DNA from: Stenomitos rutilans HA7619-LM2
GTDB lineage: Bacteria; Cyanobacteriota; Cyanobacteriia; Leptolyngbyales; Leptolyngbyaceae
Assembly: GCA_019358945.1 (NCBI GenBank)
Contig: JAHHIE010000068.1
Span: forward strand, 1 to 37,060
DNA: 37,060 nt
Direction of reading: 5' to 3'
Below the pieces are notes generated by a model. That model was not told where the DNA came from, did not search any database, and saw nothing but the letters and a program-made list of their open reading frames with translations. A program made the translations under genes and the position numbers. Positions within the stretch are counted from its first letter, which is position 1. Each line of letters begins with the position of its first letter. Positions 17,856 through 25,976 of this stretch are shown here, piece by piece.

Positions 17856-18401
17856 ATGGAAAAAATGAGTACCGTGATTGGTAATTACGCCCCCGACTTT
17901 GAGATTCCAGGGATTGATGGCACTGTGCATCATCTAGCACGGTATTTAGAGCGGTTTCGTGCGGTAGCGGTTGTGTTTATGTGCAATCACTGTCCATACG
18001 TGCATCGGCATCTCGATCGCCTGAAGCAGATCCAGACGGATTTTCACGACCAAGGAGTAACGCTGATTGGCATCAATGCTAACGACGCTGATCGCTATCC
18101 TGATGACAGCTTTGAGAACATGAAACGCTTTGCTGCCGAACATCAACTTAACTTTCCCTACCTGCGGGATGTGACACAAGAAGTTGCCCAGAGCTTTGGC
18201 GCTGAGAAAACACCTCACATCTTCCTGCTGAACCAGAACGGGGTGCTCTGCTATAGCGGCTCGGTAGACGATAGCCCAAACGATCCGGGCACTGTGCGGA
18301 TGACGTATCTGCGAGACGCGATCGCCCAAATTTTGATCAATGCTCCCATTCGACCAACCTCAACAGAGCCAGTAGGCTGTTCTGTTAAGTGGCATGCTTA
18401 G
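17856..18401 (+). CDS. Thioredoxin-fold, peroxiredoxin-like protein (PRX-like1 type)
   Basis: A 181-residue protein with an AhpC/TSA-type start GNYAPDFEIPGIDGTVHHL and an active-site-like VVFMCNHCPYVHRH (Cys43-x-x-Cys46). It continues with the thioredoxin fold (TLIGINANDADRYPDDS and TPHIFLLNQNGVLCYSGSVD) and ends in the family-typical EPVGCSVKW. Members are small soluble redox proteins found widely in cyanobacteria; the substrate is unknown, and a thiol reductase or peroxidase role is inferred only from the cysteines. The ATG at 17856 or that at 17865 (M4) could be the start. It converges with the NTF2-like gene across a perfect palindrome. Confidence 0.82.
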   Translation: MEKMSTVIGNYAPDFEIPGIDGTVHHLARYLERFRAVAVVFMCNHCPYVHRHLDRLKQIQTDFHDQGVTLIGINANDADRYPDDSFENMKRFAAEHQLNFPYLRDVTQEVAQSFGAEKTPHIFLLNQNGVLCYSGSVDDSPNDPGTVRMTYLRDAIAQILINAPIRPTSTEPVGCSVKWHA

Positions 18402-18430
18402 GGTTATATTCCAGACCTGTGATTTATCTT

Positions 18431-18460
18431 TGTAGGGACGTTACATGTAACGTCCCTACA
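18431..18460. terminator. Palindrome copy 2, likely bidirectional terminator
   Basis: A perfect 30-base palindrome with no spacer; the left half is tgtagggacgttaca. It lies between the stop of the Prx-like gene (18401) and the stop of the NTF2-like gene (18473), which converge. The same core occurs at 13576 and 20679 in the same kind of position. Confidence 0.65.
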
Positions 18461-18472
18461 GATCACGACTGA

Positions 18473-19333
18473 TTACTTTGCCGCTTTTGCACGATTTACA
18501 ATCCTCAACCGTTGCGTAATCATAGTCATGCCGTCGTGTCGTACTAAAACGGCTGAGATCCAGCGATTGTCAGCCGTGAGTGGAGCGCGACCGACTTTGA
18601 AAATGCCGCCAGCAGATAACAGTTCTAAGTCAAGTGTGGTCGGGTTAACAAAGCCATCCGCTTTGACGGGTTCTTCAAGCGCTGTTCCCAGCAGCAAGTC
18701 GTTCCCCAGTGGTTCCTGTACAACGGCATCAAAGCTAAATTCTTGCCCAGTTGTCACCTGTTCTGGTAGGGTTAACTTCACGTTGGGGGGATTAGTGCCA
18801 GACGTGATTTGGCTGCGTTCAGCGAGTATATTCTGCCGCACAATCTTTTGATTTTCAAACTGTTGCTGTGCCTGTAAGGTAGAGTCAATCTTCAGTTCGC
18901 GATCGCCGACCTTTTGTGTTCCTGTGACATGGGTAACCGTTTCTGCTGTAAACCCACCGCCTTCGGCTTTCCAGTTTTTGAGTTCAGTCTGGTAGGTCAA
19001 ATTTGGATAGCGTTTCCAAAGTTGAGTCAGGGCTTGCTCTAGCGTTTGACGCGTTAAGCCGTCTGAGTGCGTAAAGTTAGGGCTGTAGAACGCTAGAACA
19101 GACTGAACGTTATGATTACTAGCGGCTTTGTCGATCGCGGCTAACGTCTCTTTCAGAGGAGCGGGCGCTGTTTCAGGTGGCTCTGCATTCACGCGATTAG
19201 CCTGTAGGGCGCTACTAACCGTCATTGCTAAACCAAGCGCCACTAGAAACGCCTGCCAACGCCCCTGCCTTGCCTGGAGATGGCATGAAGCGAGTTGAGG
19301 CAGAGCAGGTAAGAAGTGCAAACGCTTAGGCAT
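18473..19333 (-). CDS. Exported NTF2-like (SnoaL/DUF4440-type) protein
   Basis: A 286-residue protein from the ATG at 19333; the open frame extends 20 codons further to 19393 with no better start. Residues about 28-45 (FLVALGLAMTVSSALQA) form a signal peptide or anchor after an unusually long, basic N-terminus. Residues about 60-180 match an NTF2-like cone fold: an opening helix with ETLAAIDKAASNHNVQSVLA, FYSPNFTHSDGLTR, and then strands. A beta-rich C-terminal domain follows (VKLTLPEQVTTGQEFSFDAV, then WISAVLVRHDGMTMITQRL). No catalytic residues are evident and I assign no function. Periplasmic or outer-face location is inferred from the leader. Confidence 0.65.
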   Translation of the reverse strand: MPKRLHFLPALPQLASCHLQARQGRWQAFLVALGLAMTVSSALQANRVNAEPPETAPAPLKETLAAIDKAASNHNVQSVLAFYSPNFTHSDGLTRQTLEQALTQLWKRYPNLTYQTELKNWKAEGGGFTAETVTHVTGTQKVGDRELKIDSTLQAQQQFENQKIVRQNILAERSQITSGTNPPNVKLTLPEQVTTGQEFSFDAVVQEPLGNDLLLGTALEEPVKADGFVNPTTLDLELLSAGGIFKVGRAPLTADNRWISAVLVRHDGMTMITQRLRIVNRAKAAK

Positions 19334-19512
19334 AGGAATAGCAATTGGATGAGTGGACAACAGCGATTTGAAGTACAATCTGCAACTTAGCATCCCAAAC
19401 TTAACATCTCAGACTTAACATCCAAACTTATGTATCCCATAGAGGGTGGTAAGTGAACCACAAGAGGATGGCCCGATGGGTCGGCTGCTGAGATGCCAAT
19501 AACGAATGCCGT

Positions 19513-20676
19513 ATGGTTGAGACGATTGTGAACGATTCTCCTGATTCTACTCTGACAGCAAACGCCAACGCTGTAGTAGCAGAAACTTCTCCAAAGCGGT
19601 TACTGCTTGCGGCAAGTGGTACAGGTGGGCACGTTTTCCCCGCGATCGCGGTGGCTGAGCAGCTTTCCGAGGGCCAGGCAGATTATCGGATTGAGTGGTT
19701 GGGTGTTCCCGATCGACTGGAGACGCAGTTGGTCCCCGATCGCTATCCACTCCATACCGTTACCGCTGAGGGGTTTCAAAAACGGGGTTTAGACAGCCTG
19801 CGCGTTGCCTTCAAGCTCATCGCCTCGATCTGGCAGGTGCGACGGTTATTACAAGTCGGTCGCTTCCAGGGCGTGTTTACGACCGGAGGCTATATTGCAG
19901 CTCCGGCGGTGCTAGCGGCACGATCACTGGGCCTGCCAGTCATTTTGCATGAATCCAACGCGCTACCAGGAAAAGTGACGCGCTTTTTGGGGCCGTGGTG
20001 TAGCGCTGTCGCCCTTGGCTTTGAGGCCGCAGCAGCCTATCTTCCTCGCACAAAAACGGTCTGTACCGGCACGCCTGTGCGATCGCAGTTCCAGGCAACA
20101 GTGCCCGTTGCCTTACCTGACCTGGAGATCCCAGCAGAAGCCCCCCTCATCGTCGTAGTGGGCGGTAGTCAGGGCGCGGTAGGCGTCAATCGATTGGTGC
20201 GGCAGTGTGCACCTGCCTGGTTTGATATGGGCATTTGGATCGTGCATTTGACGGGGGAGAATGACCCTGATGCCAAAACGCTACAGCATCCTCAGTACAT
20301 TGTTTTACCGTTCTATGACCACATGGCGGGCTTGTTGCAACGGGCCGATCTGGCAATTAGCCGATCGGGCGCTGGTACACTAACAGAATTGGCGATGACC
20401 CATACACCGTCGATTCTGATTCCCTATCCCTTCGCAGCAGAAGATCATCAAACGTACAATGCCACCGTGTTTTCCCAGGCAGGAGCCGCAACGCTGTTTC
20501 AACAAGCTGACCTCACACCAGAGGTTTTGCAGGCTGAGGTTTTACGCCTGCTTGGGAGCAAAGGTCCGCACCGCCACCCCTCTGACGAGCTAAAACAGAT
20601 GGCGCAACAGGCGGCAAGTCTAGCTGTACCGCACAGTGCTGAGCAACTGGCGAAACTGGTTCGTCAATGGCTGTAG
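19513..20676 (+). CDS. murG: UDP-N-acetylglucosamine transferase MurG
   Basis: A 387-residue GT28 glycosyltransferase that adds GlcNAc to lipid I to form lipid II at the inner face of the plasma membrane. Seen: the N-domain glycine loop ASGTGGHVFPAIAVAE (35-50), GVFTTGGYIAAP and HESNALPGK, and the C-domain UDP-binding loops VVGGSQGAVGVN and ADLAISRSGAGTLTELA followed by PSILIPYPFAAEDHQ. The first ~28 residues extend beyond the usual start and are not conserved. The ATG at 19513 is the only ATG in that stretch. It is a single gene, converging with txlA; the stop is 3 bases from a palindrome. Confidence 0.96.
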   Translation: MVETIVNDSPDSTLTANANAVVAETSPKRLLLAASGTGGHVFPAIAVAEQLSEGQADYRIEWLGVPDRLETQLVPDRYPLHTVTAEGFQKRGLDSLRVAFKLIASIWQVRRLLQVGRFQGVFTTGGYIAAPAVLAARSLGLPVILHESNALPGKVTRFLGPWCSAVALGFEAAAAYLPRTKTVCTGTPVRSQFQATVPVALPDLEIPAEAPLIVVVGGSQGAVGVNRLVRQCAPAWFDMGIWIVHLTGENDPDAKTLQHPQYIVLPFYDHMAGLLQRADLAISRSGAGTLTELAMTHTPSILIPYPFAAEDHQTYNATVFSQAGAATLFQQADLTPEVLQAEVLRLLGSKGPHRHPSDELKQMAQQAASLAVPHSAEQLAKLVRQWL

Positions 20677-20678
20677 GT

Positions 20679-20702
20679 AGGGACGTTACATGTAACGTCC
20701 CT
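20679..20702. terminator. Palindrome copy 3, likely bidirectional terminator
   Basis: A perfect 24-base palindrome, left half agggacgttaca, begins 2 bases after the murG stop and lies 27 bases from the txlA stop. The pair is convergent, as for the copies at 13576 and 18431. The outermost bases have diverged from the other two copies. Confidence 0.65.
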
Positions 20703-20729
20703 CAAAACAAAATCGGCATCCGTTGATCG

Positions 20730-21335
20730 CTACGCGCCTTGATCCACAACCTGACTACCATGACTACGAGGATCGCTGCTGGTGCTAGCGGGGGTTGATA
20801 CAGGCGCAGAAAACGCGGAAGTCTGCCCACTAGCTTGAGCGTAAGGGAGCGATTCACCAGAGGTGAGGGCAACAAGGTTTGCTTCCATCACCGAGTGGGG
20901 TTGTTCACCGATCGCCTGCGCGATCGCCGACCCGTCTTGACCCAAAAACACGAAATGGGGAATGCCATTCACCCGGTAAGACAGCACTTCGGGCAACCAC
21001 TTGCTGTTATCTACATTCAGCATGACAAAGTTCACCCGATCGCCATACTGCTGCTTCAGTGCTTCAACATCCGGTGCCATTGTTTGACAGCTTGTACACC
21101 AGTTTGCGTAAAACTCCACGAGCGAAGGTTTGCCGTTACTCAGCGCGATCTCTAGCGGTACGGCCTCTTCTGCCATTGTAGATAGCAACCCCGACCCTGT
21201 CTCCGTTTTCAGCCCTAGAAACACCGATGAGGCTAAAACGATCGCCACCAACACAATGATAAAGTTGCGGACGCGTTTGCCTAGCGTTGCTTGATCATCC
21301 GAAGGCAGATTCGCTGGGTCTGGTGATACGGTCAT
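20730..21335 (-). CDS. txlA: TxlA/HCF164-like membrane-anchored thioredoxin
   Basis: A 201-residue protein with one membrane segment (residues about 24-42, NFIIVLVAIVLASSVFLGL) and a thioredoxin domain whose active site is YANWCTSCQTM (Cys80, Cys83). The domain continues with VNFVMLNVDNSKWLPEVL and NGIPHFVFLGQDG. TxlA and plant HCF164 pass reducing power across the thylakoid membrane for cytochrome assembly. The last ~40 residues are Ser/Ala/Pro-rich and probably disordered. The ATG at 21335 is the first in frame. It is a lone gene, convergent with murG. Confidence 0.92.
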   Translation of the reverse strand: MTVSPDPANLPSDDQATLGKRVRNFIIVLVAIVLASSVFLGLKTETGSGLLSTMAEEAVPLEIALSNGKPSLVEFYANWCTSCQTMAPDVEALKQQYGDRVNFVMLNVDNSKWLPEVLSYRVNGIPHFVFLGQDGSAIAQAIGEQPHSVMEANLVALTSGESLPYAQASGQTSAFSAPVSTPASTSSDPRSHGSQVVDQGA

Positions 21336-21398
21336 AGGTCAAAAGGTTTACATCAGCAAAGAGAATACTCTCTATTGTAGCGATCGCGGCTCTGACTT

Positions 21399-21425
21399 GA
21401 GCTATCAGCGGTCAGCTATCAGCAA
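21399..21425. repeat. Short 'agctatcagcggtcagctatcag' spacer repeat
   Basis: Tandem and overlapping 'tatcag' and 'cggtcag' units lie between txlA and argB. Closely similar text is found at 3193-3235. It is one of several dispersed short repeat families restricted to spacers here. Confidence 0.5.
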
Positions 21426-21626
21426 TGACTGCTGAGATAGTTATTACAGCGGTTCTCAATCTGGTAAACCACAGCAAACCTTCTGTTTTCTGCTTCCTAC
21501 CTCCTCTCTGCCCCCTGTTCCCTATCCCCTAAGCCCTCAATCTGATCCTCCAGATTGTTGCAATTGACATAGCCGAAAGTGGCAAGCTCCTTTACACTGC
21601 ATATGATTTGTTTCGATGCTGCTGCC

Positions 21627-22520
21627 ATGACTAACGAGAGTGAATATATCCGCAAAGCGGAAGCCACCAGAGTTCGCGTTTTAAGTGAAGCACTGCCGTA
21701 CATTCAGCAGTTTGCTGGCAGAACGGTAGTGGTCAAGTACGGTGGGGCTGCGATGAAAGACGGCAGCTTGAAAGACAAAGTGATTCGTGATGTCGTCTTC
21801 ATGGCGTGCGTGGGGCTGCGTCCGATCGTCGTACATGGCGGTGGCCCAGAAATCAACACGTGGCTCGACAAGTTGGGGATTGAACCACAGTTTAAGAACG
21901 GATTGCGCGTTACAGATGCCGCCACGATGGATGTAGTGGAGATGGTGCTGGTTGGCCGGGTGAACAAAGAGTTGGTGGCGCTGATCAATCAGGCGGGTGG
22001 CTCGGCGGTTGGCCTATGCGGCATGGATGCCAACTTGATTAAAGCCCGCCCTGTGGATGCTGTAGATGTCGGCTTTGTGGGTGAAGTCACTAGCGTTGAT
22101 ACCCGCATTCTCGAATCACTGGTTAAAGACGGGCATATTCCCGTGGTTTCGAGCGTGGCAGCCGATGAAACAGGACAGACCTACAATATTAATGCTGACA
22201 CAGTCGCAGGAGAGATTGCCGCTGCCTTGGGTGCCGAAAAGCTGATTCTGCTAACTGATACAGCGGGCATTCTGCGCGACTATAAAGATATGGCTACGCT
22301 CATTCCCAAGGTCGATATTCAGGAAGCGCGGAAGCTCATTGATGATGGCATCGTCTCCGGGGGCATGATTCCGAAAGTGACGTGCTGTGTGCGATCGCTC
22401 GCTCAGGGCGTGCGTGCTGCTCACATCATCGACGGACGCATTCCCCATGCGGTGCTGCTAGAAATCTTTACCGACGCGGGGATTGGCTCGATGATCGTGG
22501 CTTCAGAGTTTATGGGATGA
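21627..22520 (+). CDS. argB: Acetylglutamate kinase (NAGK)
   Basis: A 297-residue amino-acid kinase catalysing the second, committed step of arginine synthesis. Seen: an N-terminal helix [20 protein letters not shown] (the hexamer-forming and arginine-binding helix of arginine-sensitive NAGKs), the ATP site [12 protein letters not shown], the substrate loop [25 protein letters not shown], and the C-terminal VSGGMIPKV. In cyanobacteria this enzyme is activated by PII. The frame is open 16 codons upstream from a GTG, but the ATG at 21627 (MTNESEY) is the family start. Confidence 0.95.
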   Translation: MTNESEYIRKAEATRVRVLSEALPYIQQFAGRTVVVKYGGAAMKDGSLKDKVIRDVVFMACVGLRPIVVHGGGPEINTWLDKLGIEPQFKNGLRVTDAATMDVVEMVLVGRVNKELVALINQAGGSAVGLCGMDANLIKARPVDAVDVGFVGEVTSVDTRILESLVKDGHIPVVSSVAADETGQTYNINADTVAGEIAAALGAEKLILLTDTAGILRDYKDMATLIPKVDIQEARKLIDDGIVSGGMIPKVTCCVRSLAQGVRAAHIIDGRIPHAVLLEIFTDAGIGSMIVASEFMG

Positions 22521-22952
22521 AGGATGAGGGATGAAAGATGAAGGGGAAAAGGGAGCACCGGGCAACTTACGTAAACCTTGAAGGTTTTGAAGGATTAAGC
22601 ATCGTGACCTGGTTAACTGACAAAACATCGTTGCCCTCATCCCCAACCCTTCCCCCGGTCGGAGAAGAGAGCTAATCCAGAGTTAGTTCCCTTTTCTGCG
22701 GGAGAGGGCTAAGGTGTAGCTTGCTTCCCGCAGGTGGGCAGCTTGGACAGTGATGCAAAAGATTTGTTAGTCAATCAAGCATCGTGACTAATACGATGGC
22801 TTAAACCTTCGGGGTTTGGTTCAAGATAACCAAAGACACATTCCACAAAAGCTGCGGTTGGTTGAGACGCGCTTCGTGTGGCTTAAGATGAAGCAACGTT
22901 TATTCTTGATTAGAATTTATCCTCTAGCCCTTATCATTCAGCCTGCACACAT
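22521..22952. other. Repeat-rich spacer between argB and the hydrolase gene
   Basis: About 430 bases without a gene. Bases 22517-22550 carry the inverted 'ggatgaagg' repeat family. The 12-mer aagcatcgtgac occurs twice, at 22597-22608 and 22777-22788. A palindrome-like aaaccttgaaggttt stands near 22572 and aaaccttcggggttt near 22803, relatives of the AAACCT units at 5205 and 27423. A stretch at 22630-22735 resembles the 'ccctcatccccaacccttc ... gggagagggc' spacer text common in cyanobacteria. Confidence 0.6.
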
Positions 22953-23975
22953 ATGCCAAACTACGCTGACCTGACAACCGCGATCGTGGCTGAAGCAAAA
23001 CTTCGTGAGGATGCACTGCCGCTCCGCAACGAGTCTTGCCGCTCCAAGTTTCTCTTTCACGACACGCCGACACAAAAGGTCTGTCTATTTTTTCATGGGT
23101 TCACCGCTTACCCAGATCAATTTTTACCGTTGGGTAAAGCTCTGTTTCAGCGGGGATACAATGTGCTCATCCCGCTGATGCCAGGGCACGGCAAAGCAGG
23201 CAAATGGACGCGTGATAACCCAACCCCCTTGCCCACTGATCCGAAGGTATATCAAGCGTTTGTGCTGCAATGGATTCAGAAGGCACAGGCATTGGGGCAA
23301 CAGGTGGTCATTGGTGGTCTATCAGGTGGTGGTACCTTAGCGGCGTGGGTAGCGCTCAATCATCGTGAGTTGATCGATCGCGCCCTGATCTTTGCCCCTT
23401 ACCTGAGTGGCGACATTATTATTGACAAGTTGTTTATCAAACTGTCGAACTCTTACTACTCCTGGGGCGGCAATGCTGATCAGGCGATCGGCTACACCAG
23501 TTTTCAGGTGCCAGCATTACGACTATTTATGGATATGGGCGGTCAACTCATGAAACAAGCCCGCACCACACCCGCCGCACCCATGTTTATGTTCTCGACC
23601 GAAATTGATGATTCGGTTGATACCAACGATCACAAAGCCTTTTTTGCTGATGCGCTCCAGTTCCAGCCTAAATGTTGGTACCACTGCTTCGATCGCTCCT
23701 ATAAAGTGCCCCATACGATGATGACGGCTGCTGAAGGCAACCAATCGGCGGAATTGCTCTACTTGATGGCAAAAGCCTACGTTGAGAGTGACCTGACCTG
23801 GGCAGAAGTAGAGGAAATTGGGTTTCGGATGACTGAAGGCAAAACCTTTCCCAGCATTGTGGCAGAACTGGGGCTTGCTAATCGCGTGGGTCCTGATATG
23901 CCCGCCATGATGACAATGGTTGACAAGGCGGCGATCGTGCAATCGCGCAACCCCTCTATGAGCGATGATAACTAG
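22953..23975 (+). CDS. Alpha/beta hydrolase (carboxylesterase-like)
   Basis: A 340-residue alpha/beta-hydrolase. Seen: the oxyanion motif CLFFHGFTAYPDQF (44-57), PLMPGHGKAG, the nucleophile elbow VVIGGLSGGGTLAAW with Ser124, an acid candidate in EIDDSVDTNDH, and the late histidine in YKVPHTMMTA. This is the arrangement of esterases and monoacylglycerol-lipase-like proteins. It has no signal peptide and no membrane segment. The last ~70 residues after the catalytic histidine are an extension of unknown role. The ATG at 22953 has no strong ribosome site. Substrate unknown. Confidence 0.82.
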   Translation: MPNYADLTTAIVAEAKLREDALPLRNESCRSKFLFHDTPTQKVCLFFHGFTAYPDQFLPLGKALFQRGYNVLIPLMPGHGKAGKWTRDNPTPLPTDPKVYQAFVLQWIQKAQALGQQVVIGGLSGGGTLAAWVALNHRELIDRALIFAPYLSGDIIIDKLFIKLSNSYYSWGGNADQAIGYTSFQVPALRLFMDMGGQLMKQARTTPAAPMFMFSTEIDDSVDTNDHKAFFADALQFQPKCWYHCFDRSYKVPHTMMTAAEGNQSAELLYLMAKAYVESDLTWAEVEEIGFRMTEGKTFPSIVAELGLANRVGPDMPAMMTMVDKAAIVQSRNPSMSDDN

Positions 23976-24054
23976 TACAGCGCATCAAAAGTTCTGCAAC
24001 GTCGGTTGCAAGAGTGCTGAGCGCTGTAGCTTGCTGCCGCTTTGCAGTGGACTG

Positions 24055-24070
24055 AGTGCTGAGGACTGAG
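24055..24070. repeat. 16-base spacer repeat agtgctgaggactgag (second copy inverted at 30640-30655)
   Basis: The same 16 bases occur exactly, in opposite orientation, at 30640-30655 between the NDH-2 and sodB genes. Both are in spacers. It belongs to the small 'cagcactcag' type repeats seen in cyanobacterial spacers. Confidence 0.55.
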
Positions 24071-24124
24071 TAGCGCTCAAGCCTGTTGCCTCATTTCTGT
24101 TTCAGAACACCAGGCTGAAGTCTT

Positions 24125-24268
24125 TTAGCTGACCGTTGTAGCGGACGGGCCATTGTTGGAGCCGTTGGTGGCACCGTTTGTCGAAGCGATCGGTACACCA
24201 TTTGTCATTAAAGGAGTGGCAGGACTGCTGGTACGGCGGCTTTGCTTACGACGCGAGCCACCCGCCAT
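24125..24268 (-). CDS. Small basic Ser/Thr/Asn/Gly-rich protein, unrecognised
   Basis: A 47-codon frame starting ATG at 24268 and ending TAA at 24125, just downstream of the EmrB-like gene (63-base gap) and on the same strand. The N-terminus MAGGSRRKQSRRTSSPATP is strongly basic; the rest (TNGVPIASTNGATNGSNNG) is low-complexity and probably disordered. An AGGA seven bases before the ATG is a fair ribosome site. No family is recognised. It may be the last gene of the P450-efflux transcript, or chance. Confidence 0.4.
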   Translation of the reverse strand: MAGGSRRKQSRRTSSPATPLMTNGVPIASTNGATNGSNNGPSATTVS

Positions 24269-24331
24269 TTCGTATTCCTAGCTTTCACCTCAGCCTAACC
24301 CCTGTTTTGTCAGTCAAGCAGGGGCAGCACC

Positions 24332-25963
24332 TTAATGTTCCATTGGCACATCAGCGCTTGGGTCGCCTTTATCTAGCAGCAGCAGTAATGGTAACGAGCA
24401 GAGAAACACCACGCCGACCACGCGAAACAGATCGGCATAGGCTAAGACAGATGCTTGCAAATCGACGGTTTGACTTAGAATCGCGAGGGCTTGCTGCTTG
24501 GCAGTGACGGCATCTGTGCCGCGACTTTGCACGGCTGATGCCAGCGTGTTCAAGCGTTGCGTCGTTTCAATGTTATAGGGCGTAAGATCCGCTAGCAGCA
24601 AGGCGCGATGAAAAGCCTCACGGTCATCGAGCAGGGTGGTCAGGGCAGCGATCGCAATACTGCCACCCAATTGCCGGGTGAGGTTAAAGAAGCCTGATCC
24701 GGCGGCGATCTCTGGCTTGGGTAGAGACGAAAGCGCAGCCAGATTGAGCGGCAGATACATGAAGATGGTGAACACCCCGCGCCAGATCAGCGGATAAAAT
24801 AAATCATCTTCGCCACTCTGCGGTGTGATGTTGGCGAGCTGAAACATAGAAAAAGAGATGCCTACTGCACCGATGCCAATTAGCAGGCGAGCATCGACTT
24901 TCCCGGTTAGGCGGCTCATTAGCAGCATGGCGATCGCCGATGCCATTGCACTAGGAGCCAGCAGCAACCCGGTTTGGGTGGCGGTAAACTGCAATACACC
25001 CTGAGCGAAAATGGGGATAACAAAGGTCGTGCCATACAGCCCCAGCCCCAGAATGCCGGAAAAAATACTGCCTGCTGCCAGCGATCGATGCCGCAACACC
25101 CTCAGATCCACAGCGGGATGCCGGATCGATAGCTCTCGTCCGATAAACAGGACAAACCCGATCACACTGGCGATCGCCAGTGTGGTGATGAAACTGGAAT
25201 CAAACCAGTCATCTTGTTGTCCTTCCTCCAGGAAGGTTTGCAGCGAACCCACGGCAACGATTAAAAACACAATCCCCCACCAGTCCACTTTTGTCGTCTG
25301 GCTGGTCGCGTTAGTGGGGTGATCCGAATCGTTGGGCAAGGCAAACCAGGAAATCAAGGTTGCCAGAATGCCCACGGGCAGGTTAACGAAAAAGATCCAG
25401 CGCCAGCCTGGACCATCGACCAGAAAACCGCCGAGCGTTGGACCGATCGCCGGACCGACAATCACCCCCAGTCCAAAAACGGCTTGCGCCATCCCCTGTT
25501 CGGCAGGCGGAAAGGTGGTAAAGAGAATCGCCTGCGCCTTAGCCAGCAGCCCTCCGCCACAAAGCCCCTGCACAATGCGGGCGACGATCATCATCGCTAA
25601 ATTGACAGAGAGACCGCACACCACCGACGAGATCGTAAAGCCAATTAGCGAAAAGATGAAGTAGTTTTTCGTGCCAAACCGTTCGCCCAACCAGGCTGAT
25701 AGCGGAATCAGAATCACATTCGCGATCGCGTAGCCGGAGACAACCCAGCCAATTTCACTGACGGTTGCGGACAAACTCGCCTGCATATCGTTCAGCGCCA
25801 CGTTCACGATACTGGTATCGATCACTTCTAGCAACGCACCCAGGGAGGCAGCCGCGACGATCGCCCATTTCAGCGGACCCTGGACGTACCCCATCGCATC
25901 AACGCGAGAACGGCGCTTGCCATTGCGTCTAGCAGGAGTGGCGGAGTGAGAGGATGAAGCCAT
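24332..25963 (-). CDS. emrB: DHA2-family MFS multidrug exporter, EmrB-like
   Basis: A 543-residue 14-TM drug:proton antiporter of the DHA2 type. Seen: a cytoplasmic basic N-terminus, LLEVIDTSIVNVAL in the first helix (motif D1), the cytoplasmic loop motif A form LGERFGTKNYF, IVQGLCGGGLL, and motif C as GLGVIVGPAIGPTLGGF, with WRWIFFVNLPVG after TM5. EmrB works with a membrane-fusion adaptor and an outer-membrane channel. The frame is open 11 codons upstream, but the ATG at 25963 has an AGGGGAA site. The adaptor gene lies 13 bases upstream, confirming an emrAB operon. Confidence 0.92.
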   Translation of the reverse strand: MASSSHSATPARRNGKRRSRVDAMGYVQGPLKWAIVAAASLGALLEVIDTSIVNVALNDMQASLSATVSEIGWVVSGYAIANVILIPLSAWLGERFGTKNYFIFSLIGFTISSVVCGLSVNLAMMIVARIVQGLCGGGLLAKAQAILFTTFPPAEQGMAQAVFGLGVIVGPAIGPTLGGFLVDGPGWRWIFFVNLPVGILATLISWFALPNDSDHPTNATSQTTKVDWWGIVFLIVAVGSLQTFLEEGQQDDWFDSSFITTLAIASVIGFVLFIGRELSIRHPAVDLRVLRHRSLAAGSIFSGILGLGLYGTTFVIPIFAQGVLQFTATQTGLLLAPSAMASAIAMLLMSRLTGKVDARLLIGIGAVGISFSMFQLANITPQSGEDDLFYPLIWRGVFTIFMYLPLNLAALSSLPKPEIAAGSGFFNLTRQLGGSIAIAALTTLLDDREAFHRALLLADLTPYNIETTQRLNTLASAVQSRGTDAVTAKQQALAILSQTVDLQASVLAYADLFRVVGVVFLCSLPLLLLLDKGDPSADVPMEH

Positions 25964-25976
25964 AATGTTAGTTCCC

